From contig JAEZSO010000002.1 in the NCBI GenBank assembly GCA_023421795.1, positions 868,001-932,000 on the forward strand: 64,000 nt of DNA, written 5' to 3'. Below the pieces are notes generated by a model. That model saw only the letters and a program-made list of their open reading frames with translations, ran no database searches and was not told the origin of the DNA. The position numbers and the translations under genes are program-made. Below, piece by piece: positions 25,810 through 32,783 of the stretch (position 1 is its first letter; each line of letters begins with the position of its first letter). This DNA comes from Cyanobacteria bacterium OH_PDB_230 (GTDB lineage: Bacteria > Cyanobacteriota > Vampirovibrionia > Gastranaerophilales > Gastranaerophilaceae).

Positions 25810-27117
25810 ATGATAAACCCTATTTCTGTGAGTTTTAACCAGAATAGTTATAAAAAAAAGCGACCGTGTTTAGTTTCTGACAGCCATTTTGATAAAGGCA
25901 ACAAAGCTGATTCATATTCCAATCAGAGGCTGAGTAGTGCCTATAACTACGCTGCTTTTGTTTCATTTGGAAAAAACAAACATCAGATAAACATCGATTC
26001 AAAGAATTATTCGTTAAAAGATTATTATCCTGAGTATAAAAAAGTGCCGAATGGATTTAAATATATCGGAACGAAAAAATTGTATGCAGCCGAAAGTATA
26101 ACAAAAAAAGGAACTTTAGGTTCTTTTTACAATCCCGAATTAGAACAGGTCACAATTATTGACAGAAGCAAGGACCGAGGATTAAAAATTATAAAAAATG
26201 ATTTTAGTAATGAAATTGCAAAATGGCAAACAGAATTACATGATTGTAAAGGATTTACAAAAGATGAGAATGACGAATTTATAATCTTAAAAACTCTGGA
26301 TTACATAAGAGACCTAAAATACTCTAAGTCCATTGACTGGCGTGGTGTAGAAAAGAACCCTTCCAAAGAACTCGAAGGCAAAGAGTCTTATCTTGGTGAG
26401 GTTTTTGCAGCTGGAAAAAATGTATGCAGGCACAATGCTTTTTTGTCCAAAATATTGTTGGAAGACCATAATGTTGCGCTAGGAGTTCAGTCAGGATACA
26501 TTATATCCCCATATGGAAGCGGTCATCATTGCTGGAACACTCACAAAGAAAAAGACGGACTGGTAATTCCATACGATGCGAGTTTCCCAGACAATGACTG
26601 CTGGTATTTCAGCTATGGCGGTGAACCTTTATATGTTGAAAATTTAACTAAACAAAAACAGTCTTTGTTTGACGTGCTTTCCATGCAAATTGGAGACGAA
26701 ATCCTTCTGGGGTTTGATGAAGAAGGGGATGTCGTTACAAATAAAACAGACGAAAATGCGAAATATTTCGCAAGATTAAAGCTTGAAGAATCTGACCAGA
26801 TGTATATTTCATCAATAACACCGGATGAGGATTCACCATATGATTATACTTTGGATGAAAAAAACAATGTCTTATTTTATGACAAGGAAAATAATCAGAC
26901 AGTTTTTGAATTTCCATTCTCTAATTTGACTTTCTTTTTGAAAGTAAGGATGTCGGCAGATTGTATAAAACTTTCTAAAATGTTAAATATACCAATGCCA
27001 AACGGTAAAATCAATTATGAAGCAATTCTGAAAAATAAAGATTTGATAAAGACTATTGATCCTACAATAAATCAGGAAATGATAGATTCATTACCTGAGC
27101 TTCTTGGTATAAGTTAA
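25810..27117 (+). CDS. Lineage-type transglutaminase-like protein with V-S-F-G leader
   Basis: A 435-residue protein. Residues 1-50 form a polar Ser/Asn/Lys leader ending in V51-S-F53-G54. Residues about 195-260 look like a papain/transglutaminase core: GKNVCRHNAFL (C206), a glycine-rich loop, GHHCWN (H239/H240) and PYDASFP (D256), giving a plausible Cys-His-Asp triad. This fold includes proteases, amidases and crosslinking enzymes. No membrane segment or Sec signal is visible. It is an isolated gene upstream of the dap operon. Enzyme class is inferred from motif order; substrate unknown. Confidence 0.65.
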   Translation: MINPISVSFNQNSYKKKRPCLVSDSHFDKGNKADSYSNQRLSSAYNYAAFVSFGKNKHQINIDSKNYSLKDYYPEYKKVPNGFKYIGTKKLYAAESITKKGTLGSFYNPELEQVTIIDRSKDRGLKIIKNDFSNEIAKWQTELHDCKGFTKDENDEFIILKTLDYIRDLKYSKSIDWRGVEKNPSKELEGKESYLGEVFAAGKNVCRHNAFLSKILLEDHNVALGVQSGYIISPYGSGHHCWNTHKEKDGLVIPYDASFPDNDCWYFSYGGEPLYVENLTKQKQSLFDVLSMQIGDEILLGFDEEGDVVTNKTDENAKYFARLKLEESDQMYISSITPDEDSPYDYTLDEKNNVLFYDKENNQTVFEFPFSNLTFFLKVRMSADCIKLSKMLNIPMPNGKINYEAILKNKDLIKTIDPTINQEMIDSLPELLGIS

Positions 27118-27153
27118 ATTTACAGCTTTTTCTTAACAAATTTTTTATAAATA

Positions 27154-27182
27154 GTGAAAAATTGCTATTTATATGAGATAAT
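27154..27182 (+). promoter_or_regulatory. Candidate promoter of dapB-asd-dapA
   Basis: GTGAAA (27154-27159), a 17-base spacer ending in TGA, then GATAAT (27177-27182), an extended -10 arrangement. It overlaps an AT-rich hairpin (ATAAATAG 27147-27154 / CTATTTAT 27165-27172). The leader to the dapB ATG is about 27 bases. Confidence 0.45.
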
Positions 27183-27215
27183 CAACGGGTAATTAAGCTA
27201 GAAAAAGGGTTTTTT

Positions 27216-28010
27216 ATGATAAGAGTTGGAGTTGTCGGTGCTCTTGGCAAAATGGGAAAAGAAGTTGTTAAAGCGGTTCTTTCCGAGCCCGAAACAGAAC
27301 TTGTACTTGCGGTTGATATTTTTCAAAAAGGTGAAGACATCGGTTCACTTGTTATAGGAAAAGAAATCGGCGTAGCGATAAACAGCAATCTGGAAGCAGG
27401 GATTGACTCATCCAAGCCTGATGTAATAGTCGATTTTACTCAACCGGACCTTATTTATAAAAATACTCAAACTTATATCTCAAAAAAAGTCAGATCAGTA
27501 ATCGGAACAACAGGTTTGACTGATGAGCAGGTTGCACATTTAAAAGAATTGTCTGAAGCAAACAAAGTATCTTGCTTTATTGCTCCAAATTTTACTACAG
27601 GAGCAGTCTTAATGATGATGTTTGCACAACAGGCAGCTAAATATTTCAACAATGCTGAAATTATAGAGCTTCACCACAACCAAAAGAAAGATGCTCCATC
27701 AGGTACTGCTATTAAAACAGCAAAACTTATGGCTGAAGAGAACTCAAACTTCGCAACTAACAATTGTGAAGAAGTAGAGCTTATTGAAGGCGCAAGAGGG
27801 GCTAATGCTGATTCAAATATAAGAATACACTCAGTCAGGATGCCGGGTTATATTGCTTCTCAGGAGGTAATATTTGGTGCGAGCGGACAAATATTTAAAC
27901 TTAGACACGACAGTATGGATAGAACATGTTATATGGCGGGAGTGCTGCTGGCTGTAAAATATGTCTATGATAATGTCGGGTTCGTATACGGATTAGAAAA
28001 TATAATGTAA
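27216..28010 (+). CDS. dapB: 4-hydroxy-tetrahydrodipicolinate reductase
   Basis: A 264-residue enzyme reducing the DapA product with NAD(P)H in lysine and diaminopimelate synthesis. VGVVGALGKMGKEV is the Rossmann loop, GTTGLT and PNFTTGAVLMM are conserved, and ELHHNQKKDAPSGTA carries the catalytic His and Lys. Length is standard. It is first in the dapB-asd-dapA operon, 9 bases before asd. Confidence 0.96.
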   Translation: MIRVGVVGALGKMGKEVVKAVLSEPETELVLAVDIFQKGEDIGSLVIGKEIGVAINSNLEAGIDSSKPDVIVDFTQPDLIYKNTQTYISKKVRSVIGTTGLTDEQVAHLKELSEANKVSCFIAPNFTTGAVLMMMFAQQAAKYFNNAEIIELHHNQKKDAPSGTAIKTAKLMAEENSNFATNNCEEVELIEGARGANADSNIRIHSVRMPGYIASQEVIFGASGQIFKLRHDSMDRTCYMAGVLLAVKYVYDNVGFVYGLENIM

Positions 28011-28019
28011 GGGGAAACC

Positions 28020-29036
28020 ATGAGAAAACCAAACATCGCAGTTTTAGGCGCAACAGGTGTAGTAGGACAAGAGATCCTAAACATCTTAATTGAAAACGAA
28101 GTTCCATACAACGAAATAAAGTTCTTAGCAAGCAAGAAGAGCGCGGGAAAGGAAATCGAGTTCAAGGGCAAGAAACACACGATAGTTGAAGCAACCCCTG
28201 AAGCTTTTGACGGCGTTAATATTGTGCTTGCGTCTGCCGGCGGTGCAACAAGTAAAATGTTTGCTCCTGAAGCTGTAAAAAGAGGCGCGGTTTTTATTGA
28301 TAATTCAAGCGCTTTCAGAATGGATAAAGATGCTCCGCTTGTTATAGTTGGGGTAAATGAAGATGATATAAGAAATCATAAAGGAATTTTACCGAACCCT
28401 AACTGTTCAACTTCACAATTGATGCTTGTTTTAAAACCTCTTCATGATTATGCGAAGATTAAAAGGCTTGTTGTAAGTACTTATCAGGCAGTCAGCGGGG
28501 CCGGCATTGCTGCTATAACAGAGCTTAAAGAGAGCACAAGAGCAGCCTTGAACAACGAACCATATGAAAATAAAGTATTTAAAAAACCAATAGCGTTTAA
28601 TGTAATTCCTCAAATAGATGTGTTCTGCGATAATGGCTACACTAAAGAGGAAATTAAAGTAGTTGATGAAACCAAAAAGATACTTCATCTTGAAGATTCA
28701 ACACCTATAACTTGTACAGCCGTTAGAGTTCCTGTTTTCAACGGTCACTCGGAAGCTGTAACCATAGAGTTTGAAAAGGACATTACTCCTGAAAAAGCAA
28801 GAGAACTACTTGAAAATGCTTGGGGTGTAGAAGTCGTAGATGATATTGCAAATTTTGAATGTCCTACACCTGTTATGGCTTCAGGCAAGAACCCGGTTTA
28901 CGTGGGTAGAATCAGAAAAGATTTAGCTTTTGATAATGCAATTTCTTTATGGTGTGTAGCCGATAACATCAGAATCGGTGCGGCTCTGAACACGGTAAGA
29001 ATAGCTGAAAAAGTTATCGAAATGCAATTGTTCTAA
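28020..29036 (+). CDS. asd: Aspartate-semialdehyde dehydrogenase
   Basis: A 338-residue NADPH enzyme reducing aspartyl phosphate to the semialdehyde that feeds DapA and also threonine/methionine. GATGVVGQEIL is the nucleotide loop; NPNCSTSQLM contains the catalytic cysteine; VPVFNGHSEAV holds the active-site His. GGGGAAACC-type ribosome site precedes it. Middle gene of the dap operon. Confidence 0.96.
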   Translation: MRKPNIAVLGATGVVGQEILNILIENEVPYNEIKFLASKKSAGKEIEFKGKKHTIVEATPEAFDGVNIVLASAGGATSKMFAPEAVKRGAVFIDNSSAFRMDKDAPLVIVGVNEDDIRNHKGILPNPNCSTSQLMLVLKPLHDYAKIKRLVVSTYQAVSGAGIAAITELKESTRAALNNEPYENKVFKKPIAFNVIPQIDVFCDNGYTKEEIKVVDETKKILHLEDSTPITCTAVRVPVFNGHSEAVTIEFEKDITPEKARELLENAWGVEVVDDIANFECPTPVMASGKNPVYVGRIRKDLAFDNAISLWCVADNIRIGAALNTVRIAEKVIEMQLF

Positions 29037-29063
29037 AAATAAAGAATTAAGGAGAATTTTATA

Positions 29064-29951
29064 ATGACTTTAAGATATGATGCAGGTGAAGTAATTACGG
29101 CAATGGTGACGCCATTTGATGAAAATTTAAAAATTGATTTTCAAGCTCTTGAAAAATTGATTGAACATCTTATTACCACTGGTACAGACGCTATTTTGGT
29201 GGCAGGAACAACAGGTGAGTCTCCGACTTTAACCCATGAAGAGGAGCTGGAATTGTTGGCTTTTGTTAAAGAAAAAGCCAAAGGAAGAGTTAAAATCGTT
29301 ATGGGTGCGGGTTCAAATTCGACCCATACTGCGGTAGAAATGGCCAAAAAAGTAGAAGCAGCTGGAGCAGATGCTATTTTGACAGTAGTTCCTTATTACA
29401 ACAAACCTTCTCAAAAAGGGATGTATGAACACTTTGCGGCTGTCGCCAGAGCTGTCAGTGTGCCGATTATTCTGTACAATATTCCTGGAAGAACAGGCGT
29501 GAATATGTGCCCTTCCACAATCGCAAAACTTGCAAAAGAATTTAAAAACATAGTAGCTGTAAAACAAAGCAATGCCGATTTGGACTTGGTCAGTGATATT
29601 AAAATCATGTGTCCTGAGGACTTTGCTGTATATTCAGGTGACGACAGTTTGACACTTCCAATGCTTTCTCTTGGTGCCCACGGGGTGATAAGTGTTGCTT
29701 CTCATCTGGCAGGCAAAGGCATAAAAGAAATGATTACGGCTTTTAAAACAGGCGACATAAAAAAAGCGACAGAAAAACATCTTTACTTATATCCAATGTT
29801 TAAAAAGATATTTATGCTTCCAAACCCAATTCCTGTAAAAGAACTTCTTTCTAAAATCGGATTAATCAAAAAATATGTAAGAATGCCTCTGGTTGTAATG
29901 GATGAAGAAGAAAGAAACGAATTATACAGCGTTTTAAACAAATATTTATAA
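29064..29951 (+). CDS. dapA: 4-hydroxy-tetrahydrodipicolinate synthase
   Basis: A 295-residue TIM-barrel aldolase condensing pyruvate with aspartate semialdehyde. VAGTTGESPTL is the conserved GTTGE loop, YNIPGRTGV holds the catalytic tyrosine, and VAVKQSNADL provides the Schiff-base lysine. It ends the dap operon, followed by a bidirectional terminator shared with kdsA. Confidence 0.96.
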   Translation: MTLRYDAGEVITAMVTPFDENLKIDFQALEKLIEHLITTGTDAILVAGTTGESPTLTHEEELELLAFVKEKAKGRVKIVMGAGSNSTHTAVEMAKKVEAAGADAILTVVPYYNKPSQKGMYEHFAAVARAVSVPIILYNIPGRTGVNMCPSTIAKLAKEFKNIVAVKQSNADLDLVSDIKIMCPEDFAVYSGDDSLTLPMLSLGAHGVISVASHLAGKGIKEMITAFKTGDIKKATEKHLYLYPMFKKIFMLPNPIPVKELLSKIGLIKKYVRMPLVVMDEEERNELYSVLNKYL

Positions 29952-29967
29952 TAAATAATTATAAAGA

Positions 29968-29997
29968 AAAAAGCCTAAGTTTTATCTTAGGCTTTTT
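29968..29997. terminator. Bidirectional terminator between dapA and kdsA
   Basis: A perfect 12-bp stem AAAAAGCCTAAG (29968-29979) / CTTAGGCTTTTT (29986-29997) with a 6-base loop lies between two convergent genes. Each arm supplies a U run for one direction. Confidence 0.8.
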
Positions 29998-30002
29998 AGT
30001 AT

Positions 30003-30824
30003 TTAATTAACTAGTTTAAAAATGTCATTACAGATTTTAAACAATTCTTTTGCCTGTTTCAGGTCAACCATATTGGGCCCATCGCATAAAGCAGAATCGG
30101 GATTAGGGTGTACTTCAAAAAATAAGCCTTTTGCTCCCGCGGCGACTGCTGCTTTTGCCAAAGTCTCAACGAATTTTCTCTCACCTGAAGAAGATTCTCC
30201 AGCGCCTCCTGGCAATTGGACACTATGCGTTGCATCAAAGATAACAGGGTAACCCATTTCCTGAATTATAGGGATTGCCCTCATGTCAGAAACAAGGTTG
30301 TTGTAGCCGAAACTTACTCCTCTGTCTGTAATTGTGATTCTGTCGTTGCCTGAGTCAGAGACTTTTTTCGCTATAGATTTCATTTGGGCAGGAGCTAAAA
30401 ATTGTCCTTTTTTAATATTAATTACTTTACCTGTTTTGGCTGCTGCAACAAGTAAATCGGTTTGTCTGCAAAGAAAAGCAGGTATCTGTATTATGTCAGC
30501 GATTTCAGCTGCAATAGCTGCTTCTGCTGATTCGTGTATGTCTGTTACTATTGGAAGATTGAATTCTTCTTTTACTTCTTTTAAAAGCTCAAGACCTTTT
30601 TCCATGCCAAGACCTCTATATGAACCTATAGAGCTTCTGTTTGCTTTGTCATAAGAAGATTTAAAAATGAAATTTACTCCTGTTTCCTGAGCAATTTCTT
30701 TTAGTTTCTCTGCTGTTTTAAAAAGAATATCCTTGCTTTCAATTGCGCAAGGTCCCGCTAAAATAGTCAGTGTATTTCCACCAATTTCAAAATCGTTTAA
30801 TTTAACTGTTTTTATAGTTGTCAT
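30003..30824 (-). CDS. kdsA: 3-deoxy-8-phosphooctulonate synthase (KDO-8-P synthase)
   Basis: A 273-residue TIM-barrel enzyme joining PEP and arabinose 5-phosphate to give KDO-8-phosphate for lipopolysaccharide core. LAGPCAIES, FKSSYDKANRSS, GLEMEKGL-like loop, PAFLCRQTDLL and DATHSVQLPGG are family signatures. Its presence indicates a Gram-negative outer membrane with KDO. Convergent with dapA. Confidence 0.95.
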   Translation of the reverse strand: MTTIKTVKLNDFEIGGNTLTILAGPCAIESKDILFKTAEKLKEIAQETGVNFIFKSSYDKANRSSIGSYRGLGMEKGLELLKEVKEEFNLPIVTDIHESAEAAIAAEIADIIQIPAFLCRQTDLLVAAAKTGKVINIKKGQFLAPAQMKSIAKKVSDSGNDRITITDRGVSFGYNNLVSDMRAIPIIQEMGYPVIFDATHSVQLPGGAGESSSGERKFVETLAKAAVAAGAKGLFFEVHPNPDSALCDGPNMVDLKQAKELFKICNDIFKLVN

Positions 30825-30937
30825 TTTATGTTCCTCAATCTCTTTTATGATTATATTTCAAATTTGAGTACAATGCCATAAGTGATTACATTTTCTTCAC
30901 GTGTAAAGTACAAAAACTAGAAAGCACCGAATTTGTA

Positions 30938-30946
30938 TGCTATAAA
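30938..30946 (+). promoter_or_regulatory. Extended -10 element upstream of the exported paralog pair
   Basis: TGCTATAAA (30938-30946) matches TG-n-TATAAT with one mismatch; no good -35 is present 17 bases upstream. The implied leader is about 85 bases, enough for a small structured element, and AGGTGAGAG precedes the ATG at 31037. Confidence 0.35.
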
Positions 30947-31036
30947 GTTGTATGAGTTACCTTTAAAAAGTGAGCAACAAATCGGAAATCATAAGTTTTT
31001 GATCCGTGCGAAACTAGGTTAGGTGAGAGTTGTCTA

Positions 31037-31870
31037 ATGTTAAAAAAAATATTATATAGTTTAGCAATTTCTGTTTTTGTTATGCAGGGAGTCTCTTTTG
31101 CCCAAGAAGAAGTAAGTCTCGGGAATCAGCCTAAAAAACCTGTTAATTTAAGACCTGTAGACAAAGTGATAAAAGGCAGTCTTATGGTCAATGATAAAGA
31201 GACTTTAGACAATATCATAAAGATGCAGAAAGAAGAAGAAATTAAAGACATAGAGCTTTTGTGGAAGGCTACAGTTGAAAAAAATAATTTGATTAAGTTT
31301 ACAATGAAAAAGCTTAATACTCCTGAAAGTCAAAGAAGATTGCATTCATCTCTTATGGCAAAGAGTGTCTCAGCTATAGTTTACGGAGCTTCTTTTATTC
31401 CGAGTTTTTCTGGTGCTAATCCTCTTGTTCAATCGGCTTCTTTTACTACTGGTAGATTGGCAAATAACTTTATCAACAAAGAAAATATGCAGAAAGAGCC
31501 TCCTCTTACTGATACAGAGCTAATAGAGCTTGCAGGAACAATCGAGAACCTTCAAAACGATATAATTTCCACTTACTATAACTACAAAGCTTCTTTGAAT
31601 AAGCTTAAAGATACTCGTTCAAGGATGATTCTTTACAACAAAAACTACGCAGAAGCCATACAGAAAAACGACATCCTTGAAATTACCATATCTTCAACAT
31701 TGTATGATGATATGCTTATGCAAGAATTTGTGCAGGAACAAACTGCAAAAAAATATTATTTAGAACTAGAAAGATTGGCTGGGAAACAAGCCGTAGACAG
31801 CTTGATTCTTTCTCAATACGCTCTTAAAAATTCATTGATCAGCCCTAAAGCTATAAAAGGAGGGAATTAA
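31037..31870 (+). CDS. Exported helical protein, first of a tandem pair
   Basis: A 277-residue protein with a classical Sec signal peptide (KK, hydrophobic core, cleavage after VSFA near residue 22). The mature part is largely alpha-helical with a conserved IELLWKATVEKNNLIKF segment at about 73-90, a short hydrophobic Ala/Ser/Phe stretch around 110-135 and a long coiled-coil-prone C-terminal half (KASLNKLKDTRS). It shares layout with the next gene. The helices faintly resemble TolC-type hairpins, but no TolC signature is visible. One base separates it from its partner. Function unknown. Confidence 0.6.
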   Translation: MLKKILYSLAISVFVMQGVSFAQEEVSLGNQPKKPVNLRPVDKVIKGSLMVNDKETLDNIIKMQKEEEIKDIELLWKATVEKNNLIKFTMKKLNTPESQRRLHSSLMAKSVSAIVYGASFIPSFSGANPLVQSASFTTGRLANNFINKENMQKEPPLTDTELIELAGTIENLQNDIISTYYNYKASLNKLKDTRSRMILYNKNYAEAIQKNDILEITISSTLYDDMLMQEFVQEQTAKKYYLELERLAGKQAVDSLILSQYALKNSLISPKAIKGGN

Positions 31871-31871
31871 C

Positions 31872-32771
31872 GTGAAAAAAAATACCGTAAAAATGTTAGT
31901 TTCTTTGGCTTTAAGTTCTCTTAGCCTTGCGTCCTTTGCCGTTACGATTGATGATTTAACGCTTCCAAAGGATCCTGCATACAGGCTCGGTACCACAACA
32001 GAGCTTGAAAAAGAATATAGTGTTGTTGATCTGTCTAAACAGTCAGATACTATGAATTCTACATACGATAAAGAATACTTAAAGAGTATTTCTTATTCTG
32101 ATGCCACGCTAAAAGACATTTCAAAAGAACTTTCCAAGATAATAGACTTAGATAAACCGGAAATGATGGAAGACATACAGATACTTTGGGCCGGTGCCGC
32201 AAATAAAAGTGAAACAATAAAATTTGCGATTTACAAACTCTCTAACCCTGATGCGGATAAGCCGGATACTAATATTATAAAGAAGATAGTCAGACCTCTT
32301 GTAGGTTTTACTTCAATTGCAGGCGCGGGTTTTGTGAACCCTGTTGCTGCAACTACGGCTTTAGCAGGAAGCTCTCTAATCAATTCATTGTCATTCAACG
32401 ATAAAGATTTAAATTATAAATTCACTAAAATCAGTGATGCAGATATGATAATGCTCATTAAAAAAGTAGATGAGATGCAAAAACAGATGATAAGTGAATA
32501 TTTTGACTATTTAACTTCAGCTCAGATATTAAAAATGGCTAACCAGAATTTGAAAAAACGTCAGGTTAATTACGAAGCCTCAAAGTCACTCAGCAATGAG
32601 AAACTGCTTATATCAGACGCTTATTATAGGGTCGCTCTTGATAATAAAGCAAAAGCAGAGCTTGAATTTCTTTCTAAAAGAGCCGCGTTGGAACAATTGG
32701 TCGGCAGTGACGCTTTAAATGAATTTGAACAAAGATACAACCAAAGAGAAAAAGAAAAACAAGACCGTTAA
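31872..32771 (+). CDS. Exported helical protein, second of a tandem pair
   Basis: A 299-residue paralog of the preceding gene. The Sec signal peptide ends after LASFA near residue 23. The matching segment EDIQILWAGAANKSETIKF and the later MISEYFDYLTSAQILK align by eye with the partner's corresponding blocks, as does the hydrophobic Ala/Gly-rich middle. Its stop TAA overlaps the antisense spoT stop within a TTAA, inside the loop of a bidirectional terminator. Probably a periplasmic or outer-membrane hetero-oligomer with its partner; that is inference. Confidence 0.6.
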   Translation: MKKNTVKMLVSLALSSLSLASFAVTIDDLTLPKDPAYRLGTTTELEKEYSVVDLSKQSDTMNSTYDKEYLKSISYSDATLKDISKELSKIIDLDKPEMMEDIQILWAGAANKSETIKFAIYKLSNPDADKPDTNIIKKIVRPLVGFTSIAGAGFVNPVAATTALAGSSLINSLSFNDKDLNYKFTKISDADMIMLIKKVDEMQKQMISEYFDYLTSAQILKMANQNLKKRQVNYEASKSLSNEKLLISDAYYRVALDNKAKAELEFLSKRAALEQLVGSDALNEFEQRYNQREKEKQDR

Positions 32772-32783
32772 GTTCTTGTTTTT
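32755..32783. terminator. Bidirectional terminator with both stop codons in its loop
   Basis: A perfect 10-bp stem AAAAACAAGA (32755-32764) / TCTTGTTTTT (32774-32783) encloses a 9-base loop CCGTTAAGT. The loop's TTAA is the stop of the rightward gene and of spoT at once. The stem arms are the last codons of each gene. Confidence 0.65.
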
